The notes beneath the pieces are model-generated. The model was not told the DNA's origin. It did not search any database and worked only from the letters and a program-made list of their open reading frames with translations. Both the position numbers and the translations under genes were made by a program. A stretch of DNA of 64,000 bases from Paenibacillus sp. 32352. GTDB lineage: Bacteria > Bacillota > Bacilli > Paenibacillales > NBRC-103111. Below are positions 27,456 to 36,796 of this stretch, one piece after another. Numbering within the stretch: position 1 is the stretch's first letter; every line of letters starts with the position of its first letter. The DNA lies in contig NZ_MZNT01000012.1 in the NCBI RefSeq assembly GCF_002042965.1, positions 238,921 through 302,920 of the forward strand, given 5' to 3'.

Positions 27456-28337
27456 TTGAACAATAAATGGAGCAGTAGATTAGCAGATGCAGCCGTTGTG
27501 TCCATACTGATCATATCTGGAGTAGTCACGATCCTGCCATTCCTTTACATTCTGGTTATATCCTTTACCGACCCCTCTGAATACATCCGGACTGCCGGTC
27601 TCATCCTGATCCCGGAGAAATGGTCGCTAATTAATTATCAATATCTGTTGTCTACCAATACGTTTATTAGAGCGATGGGAAATAGCGCCTTCTTGGCTAC
27701 AGTCGGCACTGTATTGAGTCTTGCTGTAACCTCGAGCTTTGCTTATGCCTTATCGAGGAAAAGATTGATGGGAAGAAAAGTCATGTTAATGCTGATTGTG
27801 ATCGCAATGCTTTTTAACCCGGGTATCATCCCGCCGTATCTGCTTGTGAAGAACTTAGGGCTGATCAACAGCATGTGGGCATTAATCCTGCCGGTACTGA
27901 CAACAGCGTATTATACATTTCTTATGAAAAGCTTCTATGATAGCATTCCACCCGGCTTGGAAGAAGCGGCCCATATCGATGGATGCAACGATTTAGGAAT
28001 TTGGATGAGAGTGATCCTGCCGATCTCTTTGCCCTCTCTGGCGGCCTTCGGTCTATTTTATGCGGTTGCTTATTGGAACGTATTTTTTTCCGCGATTCTT
28101 TATTTGAACGATTTCAAGAAGTGGCCTTTACAAGTATTGCTGCAGCATATGCTTATCGATTCATCAACCAGCGTAGGTGGGGAATTAGCGCAACAAATTT
28201 CCTCCGAGCAAACCTTGCCTCAGGAAACTCTTAAAATGGCCGCAGTTATTGTGGCAACAGTACCTATTATTATGGTGTATCCTTTCCTGCAGAAGCATTT
28301 CGCCAAAGGCGTCATGGTAGGTTCTGTGAAGGAATGA
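27456..28337 (+). CDS. Sugar ABC transporter permease, YtcP-type
   Basis: The second permease, 293 residues from the TTG at 27456, chosen because GAGGGGG lies 9 bases upstream; the frame opens back to 27393 inside the preceding gene. The first membrane span is VVSILIISGVVTILPFLYIL. The EAA loop reads EAAHIDGCNDLGIWMRVILP, and the C-terminus FLQKHFAKGVMVGSVKE is typical of the group. No ATPase is encoded nearby. Confidence 0.92.
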   Translation: MNNKWSSRLADAAVVSILIISGVVTILPFLYILVISFTDPSEYIRTAGLILIPEKWSLINYQYLLSTNTFIRAMGNSAFLATVGTVLSLAVTSSFAYALSRKRLMGRKVMLMLIVIAMLFNPGIIPPYLLVKNLGLINSMWALILPVLTTAYYTFLMKSFYDSIPPGLEEAAHIDGCNDLGIWMRVILPISLPSLAAFGLFYAVAYWNVFFSAILYLNDFKKWPLQVLLQHMLIDSSTSVGGELAQQISSEQTLPQETLKMAAVIVATVPIIMVYPFLQKHFAKGVMVGSVKE

Positions 28338-28366
28338 ATATAAAATTTACAAATGGAGGTAATAGT

Positions 28367-29878
28367 ATGAGCAAGAAAAATGCAGGAATTAAACTGTGTT
28401 CCCTGCAAGTCTCTTTAGCTTTATTGTTAGCTGCATGCGGAGGAGGTGGGGGAGAAGAAGCAAATTCAGTGGAACAAGAGGGGGGAAAACAGGGAAAACC
28501 AACTCAAATCAGCATATTGTCGTCCTTTTATTCGCAAGAACCACCCTCAGAAGACAACCCTATAATAAAAGAAATCGAAAAACGGACGAATACCAAGCTG
28601 AACATTGCCTGGACATCATCCAACAACTATACGGATAAATTAAATGTGACGTTGGCCTCCGGTGAGCTGCCGGATTTAATCTTGACAACCGACCCGCTCA
28701 ATTCATCGGTTATTAAGGGGATGGCTGCTCAAGGAACCTTTTGGGACCTGACCAATTTGTATAAAAATTATCCGAATTTAGCAAAGTTTCCTGAAGAAAC
28801 CTGGAAAAATTTAGCCTACGCAGATGGACATAACTATGGTATACCCCGGGTAAGACCGGTCTATGGCCAGAACGGGGTAAGCATCCGCAGAGATTGGCTT
28901 GATAAACTGGGCTTAAAAATGCCGACCAACATGGATGAACTCTACGAAGCGATGAAGGCATTTACCAATAACGACCCCGACGGAAACGGGAAAAATGATA
29001 CGTATGGAGTCATTTTAAATATAAGAACTTTCGAGAACGTTTTTAATAAAACTATAGGCGACTGGAAAGCGCAGGATGGAAAGCTGGTTCCTACTGTTTA
29101 CTTATCAACAGAAAAAGACGCGCTTATGTACGCCAATAAATTGTACAAAGAAAAGCTGATTCCCGAAGATTTCCTGATGCTTAAACCGAGTCAAATCCTG
29201 GATATGTTAAAGGCAGGGAAGGCTGGTGTCGCCACACAAGCCATAGATCAGGTTTGGAATATAACAGCCGAGCTTAGAAAGCAAAAGCCTGACGCTTATA
29301 TGGAGCCGATTGTTTCATTAAACGGAGTGAGCGAGACAGAAATCGGCTCTTTTGGAATGTTTCTGATTCCCAAGACCGTTCCTGAAGCGAAGTTGAAGAA
29401 AATTATGGAATTCATGGATTACGGGGCTTCCGCTGAAGGATCGGATCTTGCGAATTTCGGTTTTAAAGACGTTCATTTCGTTGAAAAAGACGGCTTTAAA
29501 ATCCCTACGGAACAGGCTGTAAAGGACAATGTATCCCAACAAGCGTTTGGTCAAATTTTTCTTAGCTACAACAAATATCTAAAAGCGTATGTTCCGGGAA
29601 TTCCAAAGGAGTACTATGACCGTCATGTAAAAATAATGGATGAGCGGGCAAAAAATGCGGTTAATGATCCGTCGGTCGGTGTGGATTCCGAGGCCTGGAT
29701 TAAGTTCTGGCCGGAATACAACAAAAAAATTACCGATATGAAGCTGCACGTGATTATGGGCAAGGAACCGATAGAAAAATGGGATGCGTTCGTCAACCAG
29801 TTAAAAACGGAACCGAATTTCACTAAAATTGTTCAGGAAATGTCAGAGTCATACGTTAAAAGAAATTCAACCAAATAA
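28367..29878 (+). CDS. Extracellular solute-binding lipoprotein, CUT1 type
   Basis: A 503-residue binding protein. I choose the ATG at 28367 because GGAGGT is 7 bases upstream; an earlier in-frame ATG at 28334 overlaps the permease stop. The lipobox is L-A-A-C24, followed by a glycine-rich tether. The calcium-loop-like DPDGNGKNDTYG motif shared with the protein at 12388 is present near residue 205. It delivers sugar to the two permeases just upstream and is followed closely by two intracellular sugar-metabolism genes. Confidence 0.92.
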   Translation: MSKKNAGIKLCSLQVSLALLLAACGGGGGEEANSVEQEGGKQGKPTQISILSSFYSQEPPSEDNPIIKEIEKRTNTKLNIAWTSSNNYTDKLNVTLASGELPDLILTTDPLNSSVIKGMAAQGTFWDLTNLYKNYPNLAKFPEETWKNLAYADGHNYGIPRVRPVYGQNGVSIRRDWLDKLGLKMPTNMDELYEAMKAFTNNDPDGNGKNDTYGVILNIRTFENVFNKTIGDWKAQDGKLVPTVYLSTEKDALMYANKLYKEKLIPEDFLMLKPSQILDMLKAGKAGVATQAIDQVWNITAELRKQKPDAYMEPIVSLNGVSETEIGSFGMFLIPKTVPEAKLKKIMEFMDYGASAEGSDLANFGFKDVHFVEKDGFKIPTEQAVKDNVSQQAFGQIFLSYNKYLKAYVPGIPKEYYDRHVKIMDERAKNAVNDPSVGVDSEAWIKFWPEYNKKITDMKLHVIMGKEPIEKWDAFVNQLKTEPNFTKIVQEMSESYVKRNSTK

Positions 29879-29902
29879 TAATGCTGGAGAGGCGGTATTG
29901 AA

Positions 29903-30709
29903 ATGAAAATAGCGTATACAACTTTGTCTTGCCCGAATTGGAGCTGGGAACAAATTTTGAACGAAACCACACGTTTAAAGTACGACGGGATTGAGATCAG
30001 AGGCATGGAAGGGGAAATGTTCCTGCCCAAGGCAAGGCCCTTTCTCCCTGAGAATCTGGAAAAAACCCTGGAGGAACTTCATTCAAAGCAGATACAAATA
30101 ATCGGTTTGAATACATCCTGCCAATTCCATGACCTTGACAAATTCGATGATTTTATTGCCGAAGGGAAAGCACATATAGATCTAGCACAAAAGCTAGGCG
30201 TACCCTATATAAGAGTTTTTGGGAATAAGGTGCCGGATCCTTTCCAAAAGGAGCAAATTATTGAGAGGATTTCAAGGGGCATAAAGGAGCTTTGTGACTA
30301 TGGTTCGGAAAGAAATGTCCGCATCCTTTTGGAAACTCACGGGGACTTCTCCGATCTGGATCATATGCTGCCTGTACTGGAGAAGGTGGCCAGTGCCAAT
30401 TTGGGCGTACTGTGGGATATGGAGCATACTTACAAAAGATACGGCAATACCATTGAACCGTTTATCGAGAAGATCTTTCCCTATATCGAGCATGTCCATG
30501 TTAAAGATACGAAAAAGGTCAATGGCAAATTCCAGCTGTGTTTCATTGGCGATGGTGAAGTTCCCATTAAGAATAATATTGAACTGTTAAAGAAATATGG
30601 TTACACAGGCTACTTATCGTTGGAGTGGGAAAAGAAGTGGCATCCTGAGCTTGAAGAACCGGAAGTTGTGCTGCCGGCATTTATTCAATACATCCGCGCA
30701 TTCGTTTAA
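29903..30709 (+). CDS. Sugar phosphate isomerase/epimerase-like TIM-barrel protein
   Basis: A 268-residue soluble protein of the xylose-isomerase-like TIM-barrel family (AP_endonuc_2 group), with GGAGAGG before the ATG. Typical strands are visible: IAYTTLSCPNWSWEQ at the start, LLETHGDFSD near residue 140, GVLWDMEHTY near 170, HVHVKDTKK near 200 and YLSLEWEKKW near 245. These carry the Glu, Asp, His and Glu usually coordinating the metal. It is located between a sugar importer and a Gfo/Idh/MocA dehydrogenase, a pairing common in inositol- or uncommon-sugar pathways. The substrate is not identifiable. Confidence 0.88.
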   Translation: MKIAYTTLSCPNWSWEQILNETTRLKYDGIEIRGMEGEMFLPKARPFLPENLEKTLEELHSKQIQIIGLNTSCQFHDLDKFDDFIAEGKAHIDLAQKLGVPYIRVFGNKVPDPFQKEQIIERISRGIKELCDYGSERNVRILLETHGDFSDLDHMLPVLEKVASANLGVLWDMEHTYKRYGNTIEPFIEKIFPYIEHVHVKDTKKVNGKFQLCFIGDGEVPIKNNIELLKKYGYTGYLSLEWEKKWHPELEEPEVVLPAFIQYIRAFV

Positions 30710-30727
30710 TCCGAGGAGGAGTTAGAG

Positions 30728-31828
30728 ATGACTATTCATAAAAATGTAAAAATAGCCGTAGTTGGAGTAGGGGCAATGGGATCGGGCCATATCAAAAATC
30801 TACGGCAGCTCCAGACTGCCGGAAAGGTCGAAATTGTCGGTGTTTGTGATGTAATTAAGGACAGAGCTGATAAATTTGCAGAGGAGCTGCAAATTCCGGC
30901 TTATGATAGCCACACAGAACTTCTCAACAAACCGGGTCTTGAAGCTATTACGGTGGCGACACCCCATTATGATCATCCTTCAGTTGCTATCGATGCATTT
31001 AACAGAGGTATTCACGTGCTTTGCGAGAAGCCTATCGCTGTCCATTTAAACGATGCGGAGAAAATGATAGCTGCTTATGAAAGGGCTAAAGAGGCATACC
31101 CTGAGCTTGTCTTCGCCATAATGTTTCAGGAAAGAACGTATCCGTTTCATAAGAAGTTAAAGGAAATTGTCCAAAGCGGGAAGCTCGGCAAGCTGATTCG
31201 TGTTACTTGGATCAACACGCAGTGGTTTCGCCCGCAGTTTTATTACGATAGCGGCGACTGGCGGGCGACTTGGGCCGGAGAAGGCGGGGGAATTCTGACC
31301 AACCAATGTCCGCATAATATGGATCTTTATCAATGGTTATTCGGAATGCCTGCGAAGATCAGCGGTTTTGTTAACATTGGTAAATATCACAATATTGAAG
31401 TTGAAGACGAAGTGACGGCCTACTTTGAACATGAGAATGGAATGATTGGACATTTTATTGCAACCACGGCCGAGACGCCTGGAACAAACCGTTTTGAAAT
31501 TGTAGGAGAACACGGCAAGCTGGTTTATGAGAATGAAAAGATTGTCATGTATCAAAATCAGATTTCGGTATTTGATTTCATTCTGGAATCGAAAAGTAAA
31601 TTCGGTAATGTTGAAAGCTGGTATACGGAAATTCCTGTTGATATTACTCAGCCTAAAGGCCATCTTGTTGTTATCGAAAAGTTTATTAACGCTATTCAAA
31701 ATGGAGACGGCGAGTTAGTAGCTCACGGTACAGAAGGGATCAATGGGTTGACTTTAGCCAACGCCATTATGCAATCTTCATTCACTGAAAGCAAGATTGT
31801 ATTGCCCCTGGACGTCAAAGTATGTTAA
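30728..31828 (+). CDS. Gfo/Idh/MocA-family NAD(P)-dependent oxidoreductase
   Basis: A 366-residue cytoplasmic dehydrogenase, with AGGAGGAG before the ATG. The Rossmann fold starts VAVVGVGAMGSGH-like (here IAVVGVGAMGSGH), giving the GxGxxG nucleotide-binding loop. The family motif CEKPIA with its catalytic-site lysine lies near residue 100. The C-terminal alpha/beta domain includes GGGILTNQCPHNMDLYQWLFG, where the His-x-x-D-like pattern of catalytic residues falls. It probably oxidises a sugar or sugar derivative delivered by the preceding importer, in concert with the isomerase-like protein upstream. It ends 90 bases before a strong terminator. Confidence 0.9.
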   Translation: MTIHKNVKIAVVGVGAMGSGHIKNLRQLQTAGKVEIVGVCDVIKDRADKFAEELQIPAYDSHTELLNKPGLEAITVATPHYDHPSVAIDAFNRGIHVLCEKPIAVHLNDAEKMIAAYERAKEAYPELVFAIMFQERTYPFHKKLKEIVQSGKLGKLIRVTWINTQWFRPQFYYDSGDWRATWAGEGGGILTNQCPHNMDLYQWLFGMPAKISGFVNIGKYHNIEVEDEVTAYFEHENGMIGHFIATTAETPGTNRFEIVGEHGKLVYENEKIVMYQNQISVFDFILESKSKFGNVESWYTEIPVDITQPKGHLVVIEKFINAIQNGDGELVAHGTEGINGLTLANAIMQSSFTESKIVLPLDVKVC

Positions 31829-31917
31829 ACCGCCAATCACGCGGCTGTAGAGGAAGTTATGATATATTCGTTTTCAAAGAGTTAAATAGGATTGAGGACT
31901 GACAATTTATAGCGCTC

Positions 31918-31960
31918 AAAACCCTGCGGATCACAAGTCCTAAAGATCTGCAGGGTTTTT
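31918..31960 (+). terminator. Strong intrinsic terminator
   Basis: AAAACCCTGCGGATC (31918-31932) pairs with GATCTGCAGGGTTTT (31945-31959) with a single mismatch, followed by T. It ends the operon of transporter, isomerase and dehydrogenase before the regulator gene. Confidence 0.88.
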
Positions 31961-32047
31961 GTTAATCCCGGTCCAATACAAACTTGACGATAAGCTAATG
32001 GAGGAATACCTTTAGATAAGATACATCGGCGACAAGGAGGGATGACA

Positions 32048-34288
32048 ATGCTTCGTGGTCTGCTGCCGCAGCAATTGCATTTACGAATGTTTATATATAT
32101 GGCCTTAGCGTTCACTGTGACCATTTATATATTTTCTTATATTTTAACTAGGCAATTGACTAATAATGCAATAACTGAAATTGACCGCCTGACTCTGCAG
32201 CGAATTGCGCAAGTTAAGGACAACACCGACTTCACGCTGCGAAAACTTAAATTATATTCCGTCCGTATTTTTCGGGACCAGAATGTAAACGGTTGGATGA
32301 CCTCTTCGGAGGTCGACTATTGGGTTTTTAAACAAATGGAATTGAGCTTGACGGATTACTTGGGTATTGAGCCATTTATTCAGTCCATACATGTGATTAA
32401 TCCCTCCATTAACCGTATGTACGCTTCGGATAAAGGCCTGACTAAGTTAACTGACGAGGAGAACAAAGAATTTCTTGAACAAGCCCGATCGGAAAAGAGT
32501 CGAAACTTAAACCTGCGAAATTACGAGATTCAAGGCAAAAGTTATTTATTACTGGTTGTGCAGGATGTGATTGATAGAGGGGAGAACAACAGTAAATTGG
32601 CGGTGCTGCTGGATAAGGAAAAGCTGCAGCAGTACATCCTGCAGATGAATAAGCAAATCGCGAATGATGTGTTCATACTGAACGGGGAAGGGGAATTGAT
32701 GCTGGGGAATGTTTCGGATAAAATGCTCAAGAAGGTAAGAACGTTAAGTTCAAACGGTAACTTAGGGAAATCTCATTTTTCGGTTGATGGCGAGGAGTGG
32801 TCATTACGTTATCAGACGCTAAGTATTTCGGGTTGGAGGATCTTTCATCTAACCTCGCTTGAAACGTTAAATCAAAGTATTTCCGTCACCAGATGGACGA
32901 TTTTACTTTGCTTCAGTCTTCTTGTTCTGATTATCTGGATGTTACTTTATTGGTATTCCAGAACCAATATACGCCCCATAGGTACTATGCTGCAAGCTAT
33001 TCAAGCGCGTATAGGTCAGCCCTATGTCCCTTCCAACACCGTGGAAACTACAGTAAGCATCACTTCCGGTATCGAATCGCTTATTAACAAAGTGGAGCAA
33101 ATGGATCGTTCTATCAAAGATAGTAAATCATTAATCAAGGAGGAGCGGTTGCGCCAATGGATACTTAACGGCTCCCTTTCGGAACGTTATAAAAAAGAAT
33201 GGTTTCAAGAGATACCGGTGCTTGCCGCTGGATCGATCCGAATAGCGGTTTTAAGGATCCGGTATTATGCTGCATTCTGTGATAAATATGATTTTCCTTC
33301 AAGAAAGCTAATGAAGTACGCGATGGGCAATATAGCTATTGAGGTCATGAGACAATATGGCTTAGCCGGAGAGGCAGTCGATATTGGAATCGATCACACC
33401 GTACTAATATTCCCTGACACGAAGAAGAAAGAAACAATCGATACTATGCTTCAAGAAATCAAATCAAATATTGATCAATGGTTGCATTTCGGAGTTGTTG
33501 CAGCGGTCAGCGATCCTAGGGCTTCGAATGAAGCACTGCTCCAGAGCTACGAATTGGTTATGGAGGCATCCATGCTTAATTTTATCGATGGCAAAGACCG
33601 TGTATATTCGGAGAGTGATTTAAAGCAGTTTGAGGATAGGCCAAATTATCTTGATGAAGATGTGATAAAAGAACTCGTTGCTTCAGTGCGTATCGGTAAC
33701 TTGCTAGCTGTTAAAGGATACTTGGAGCAGCTGGCTGGGGATATGAAGGGAATGACATATTCGGAATGCAAAATGCAGCTTATCCATTTAATATATGAGT
33801 TGATGAAAAATTTTAAAAAGCTAAACACGGTAAAAGGAATGGAAGGAATTGAGCATACACTAAATCAATTCCATCATTTAAATGAAGCGTTCCATTGGAT
33901 TGAAACGTTCCTGCATCAAATTGTTGACGATTTAAAACAGCGGTCAACTAATAATCGAAAAGAAGAAATTGTTACAGAAGCCGTTCAATATATTCGGAAT
34001 AATCTACATAACCCCATACTGAGTGTGGATTCCATTGCCGATCATACATCGGTCTCAGTCAGCTATCTTCGGGCCGTGTTTAGGGAATGGATGGATTGCC
34101 CCATATCGGATTTTATTTCAAATCAGCGTTTGGAGCGGGTAGAGGAGCTTCTTTTAAGCACCGACTTAACTGTAACAGAAGTTGCAGAACAGGCTGGTTT
34201 CCAAACAAAAAGCCACTTCTTCACAACGTTCAAGAAGGTATTTGGAACAACCCCTATCCAATTTAGACAGCAGCAAAAAATAAAGTAA
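32048..34288 (+). CDS. Membrane-anchored AraC-family regulator
   Basis: A 746-residue one-protein sensor and regulator. I start at the ATG at 32048, 7 bases after AAGGAGG; an ATG at 32042 is too close. TM1 is about residues 14-35 and TM2 about 283-303, flanking an extracytoplasmic domain of about 245 residues like those of Cache-type sensors. A HAMP-like and middle region follow. The C-terminus (about 645-746) is an AraC HTH domain: LSVDSIADHTSVSVSYLRAVF and VTEVAEQAGFQTKSHFFTTF. There is no kinase or receiver motif. It most likely controls the GH43/transport locus just upstream, sensing a sugar directly or through a binding protein. Confidence 0.9.
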   Translation: MLRGLLPQQLHLRMFIYMALAFTVTIYIFSYILTRQLTNNAITEIDRLTLQRIAQVKDNTDFTLRKLKLYSVRIFRDQNVNGWMTSSEVDYWVFKQMELSLTDYLGIEPFIQSIHVINPSINRMYASDKGLTKLTDEENKEFLEQARSEKSRNLNLRNYEIQGKSYLLLVVQDVIDRGENNSKLAVLLDKEKLQQYILQMNKQIANDVFILNGEGELMLGNVSDKMLKKVRTLSSNGNLGKSHFSVDGEEWSLRYQTLSISGWRIFHLTSLETLNQSISVTRWTILLCFSLLVLIIWMLLYWYSRTNIRPIGTMLQAIQARIGQPYVPSNTVETTVSITSGIESLINKVEQMDRSIKDSKSLIKEERLRQWILNGSLSERYKKEWFQEIPVLAAGSIRIAVLRIRYYAAFCDKYDFPSRKLMKYAMGNIAIEVMRQYGLAGEAVDIGIDHTVLIFPDTKKKETIDTMLQEIKSNIDQWLHFGVVAAVSDPRASNEALLQSYELVMEASMLNFIDGKDRVYSESDLKQFEDRPNYLDEDVIKELVASVRIGNLLAVKGYLEQLAGDMKGMTYSECKMQLIHLIYELMKNFKKLNTVKGMEGIEHTLNQFHHLNEAFHWIETFLHQIVDDLKQRSTNNRKEEIVTEAVQYIRNNLHNPILSVDSIADHTSVSVSYLRAVFREWMDCPISDFISNQRLERVEELLLSTDLTVTEVAEQAGFQTKSHFFTTFKKVFGTTPIQFRQQQKIK

Positions 34289-34488
34289 GTGATGCGCTTT
34301 ATTCATGACGACGCTCGGCCACCCAGAGGAGTCCGACATGCCGGAATTCCAAACGAATCAACATACCGTTCAAGCATCTTTTGTGATTACATATTTACGA
34401 ACATCATGATTTAGACGGTTACGTGGAATTTCATGTTAATTCGATGGTATCAACATCGTGTGCCGGGGGCAGCAGAGGATGAGAAAGG

Positions 34489-35373
34489 TTAGTAACGAGA
34501 GCTTGTTGTAACATGCTTTCTACGGTAGTCACCCGGTGTCATGCCTTTCAACTCGCGGAAAATCCGCGAAAATGACTTGTACGAACCGAACCCGGTTTCA
34601 ATCGCTATATCAACTCCCGCCATTCCGGTCGATGAAAGCAAGCTGCAAGCATGTCTAATGCGCACCTCGTGCAAAAAGCGGACAAAACCTAGACCGGTAC
34701 GCCGCTTAATCTCTTCGCTTAAGTAAGAGCTGCTTATGCCGAACTTATCCGCCGTTGCCGACAGTGTAATTGGCTCTCTGTAACGGGCATGAATGTAATG
34801 AATAATTTGCCATACCGGTTTTTTATCGATTGTTCTGTTTGTTTGTATTGTGCTAGGAACACCTTGCCGGCGGAAACGGTCATATCGCGCAAGCGTTTCC
34901 AACAGCTTCAGCTTGAGCAGCATGTTTCTCCATAAACCGTTGCCCGCAAATTCGGCAAGCATATCCTCAAAAGCCGACGATACAGCCGTGTACAGCTCCG
35001 GGCTTAAGAAAGCTTGAGGGGGCATCTCCTCCCCGACCAGCAGCTCCGACAAACCTGGTCCGACCTCTGCTGATTGGTATAGCAAATCCATATCAAACAT
35101 GCAGTTATACAACCGGAGTGGATTCGCCGATTCCACATAAATTTCATGAACCTGATAAGGCAGCAAAAAAGTAGCCGTCCCCGCAAGTAGAGGATGTTTA
35201 ACACCGTTAATAACCTCGTAGCCCTCTCCGTCTATTACAAGAGAAAATTCCAAAAAGTCATGGCGGTGAGCAGGAAAATGCCTTACCACTTTGTTAACGG
35301 ACACATGAAATGGAAAACCCGGATGAATGTCCGGATAGTCGGTTAAATGTTTGTTGGTTGGGTATACGGTCAT
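34489..35373 (-). CDS. AraC-family regulator with cupin-type sensor domain
   Basis: A 294-residue cytoplasmic regulator on the minus strand. The N-terminal part is an AraC-binding cupin (HFPAHRHDFLEFSLVIDGEG, then FLLPYQVHEI), with histidines typical of these sugar sensors. The C-terminal AraC domain has helices at ITLSATADKFGISSSYLSEEI and VDIAIETGFGSYKSFSRIF, ending GMTPGDYRRK. It is transcribed away from the GH130-type gene that starts 124 bases away, the classic arrangement for a regulator of its divergent neighbour. The spacer holds a 12-base inverted repeat. The 200 bases between 34288 and 34489 contain no gene. Confidence 0.92.
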   Translation of the reverse strand: MTVYPTNKHLTDYPDIHPGFPFHVSVNKVVRHFPAHRHDFLEFSLVIDGEGYEVINGVKHPLLAGTATFLLPYQVHEIYVESANPLRLYNCMFDMDLLYQSAEVGPGLSELLVGEEMPPQAFLSPELYTAVSSAFEDMLAEFAGNGLWRNMLLKLKLLETLARYDRFRRQGVPSTIQTNRTIDKKPVWQIIHYIHARYREPITLSATADKFGISSSYLSEEIKRRTGLGFVRFLHEVRIRHACSLLSSTGMAGVDIAIETGFGSYKSFSRIFRELKGMTPGDYRRKHVTTSSRY

Positions 35374-35432
35374 TTTGACGGATCGCTCCTGAACGAAAAT
35401 ATGAGATAGTCTAGCGGAAAACTGTCATACCT

Positions 35433-35485
35433 CCTCTTCGATTTTATTCTATGATAAGAGCATGTTGCAACCCAAATCGAAGAGG
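35433..35485. promoter_or_regulatory. Inverted repeat in the araC-type/GH130 divergent spacer
   Basis: CCTCTTCGATTT (35433-35444) pairs perfectly with AAATCGAAGAGG (35474-35485) across 29 bases. The right arm overlaps the ribosome binding site of the GH130-type gene, and a TATGAT sits between the arms. It may be the regulator's binding site or, in RNA, a hairpin that masks the ribosome binding site. Confidence 0.55.
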
Positions 35486-35497
35486 GGAGGAATAGTG

Positions 35498-36499
35498 TTG
35501 TCTATTCCAATTATTGGACCGCTAAAGTCAAGCCCGGTTATTACCCGTCATCCTGCAAATCCGGTATTATCCGCCCGTGATGTGCCTTATTCTCCGGCAC
35601 TTGTATTTAATGCAGGCGTTACCAAATTCCAAGGTCGTTATGTTATGGTATTCCGCAACGATTACGGTGATCTGCAGAAGCATACGCTGCTGCCAAGTTC
35701 CACGACCAATCTTGGTCTAGCCCACAGCAGCGACGGTATTCATTGGGAGGTACAGCCCGACCCTTGTTTTAGCCTGAATGATGACGAAATCATCCGCACC
35801 TATGATCCGCGCTTGACTGTTATAGATGGGCGCTGCTACATGTGTTTTGCCGTCGATACGAAGCACGGTATTCGCGGAGGCATTGCCGTAACCGATGACT
35901 TCGAAAAATTTGAAGTACTCCATATGACTGCGCCTGATAACCGCAACATGGTGCTGTTTCCGGAAAAAATCGGCGGCAAGTACGTCCGTTTAGAGCGGCC
36001 GTTCCCTGTGTACAGCCGGGGAGGCAAAGACCGTTTCGATATGTGGATATCGGACTCGCCAGATTTGAAATATTGGGGCAATACGGATTTGCTGCTTGCG
36101 GTTGAGCATGTGGCTTACGCTAACGACAAAATCGGCCCTGCCGCCCCGCCAGTCAAAACCGCTAAAGGTTGGCTAACTACGTTCCATTCCGTCGATCTTG
36201 ATCCAAGCCGAGGAAAAAACGGTTGGGAGAAATCCTGGAAGAAGCGATATAGCGCCGGCATTTTGCTTTTGGATTTGGAGAACCCCAAGAAGATCATCGG
36301 CATGTACAAAGATCCGCTTATCGCACCCGAAGCCGTCTATGAAACCGAAGGCTTCCGGAATGATGTCATTTTCCCGGGCGGTATGATTCTTGAGGATGAC
36401 GGCGAAGTCAAAATTTATTACGGCGCTGCCGATACTGTCGAGTGTCTGGCAACTGCCCAAGTCGACGACCTTGTCCGTTTGTGTTTGGAAGGCAAGTAA
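35498..36499 (+). CDS. Glycoside hydrolase/phosphorylase family 130-type enzyme
   Basis: About 333 residues from the TTG at 35498, which is 7 bases after GGGGAGG; a GTG at 35495 is an alternative and an ATG at 35462 has no ribosome binding site. The five-bladed propeller pattern of GH130 is visible: HPANPVLSARDVPYSPALVFNAG at the start gives the substrate-site opening, YDPRLTVIDGRCYMCF the next blade, GPAAPPVKTAKGWLTTFHSVD the later one, and DVIFPGGMILEDDGEVKIYY with GAADT at the end. GH130 members are mostly phosphorylases or hydrolases of beta-1,2- or beta-1,4-mannosides. It is cytoplasmic, and its regulator is probably the divergent AraC protein. Confidence 0.88.
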   Translation: MSIPIIGPLKSSPVITRHPANPVLSARDVPYSPALVFNAGVTKFQGRYVMVFRNDYGDLQKHTLLPSSTTNLGLAHSSDGIHWEVQPDPCFSLNDDEIIRTYDPRLTVIDGRCYMCFAVDTKHGIRGGIAVTDDFEKFEVLHMTAPDNRNMVLFPEKIGGKYVRLERPFPVYSRGGKDRFDMWISDSPDLKYWGNTDLLLAVEHVAYANDKIGPAAPPVKTAKGWLTTFHSVDLDPSRGKNGWEKSWKKRYSAGILLLDLENPKKIIGMYKDPLIAPEAVYETEGFRNDVIFPGGMILEDDGEVKIYYGAADTVECLATAQVDDLVRLCLEGK

Positions 36500-36643
36500 A
36501 GGTCCCACCAAACGCATCTATACCGCTAGTGTAGCAACCAAACGGAGGCGTATTACGATCGACTATCCGTTCGAAAGACATGGACATATTGTGTAGAGAG
36601 GAAGATGGGGGTAACAGCGAATCCCGCAATATGGCACATTGAC

Positions 36644-36681
36644 AACCTGGAGATCGCCCTAAGGATCGAGATCTCCAGGTT
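36644..36681 (+). terminator. Hairpin between GH130-type gene and binding-protein gene
   Basis: AACCTGGAGATC (36644-36655) pairs perfectly with GATCTCCAGGTT (36670-36681) over a 14-base loop. No T run follows, so it may stabilise mRNA or attenuate rather than stop transcription. The remainder of the 297-base gap shows nothing else. Confidence 0.5.
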
Positions 36682-36796
36682 GGTTGGCCGTATAGTCTGC
36701 CTGGAGCTGATTGTAACATAAAATGAAAGCGGAACCAAAACGACAAGGCGTTCGAAGAAGAATGAAAGTGAAACTGGAGAAAATGGAGGTTTCTGC

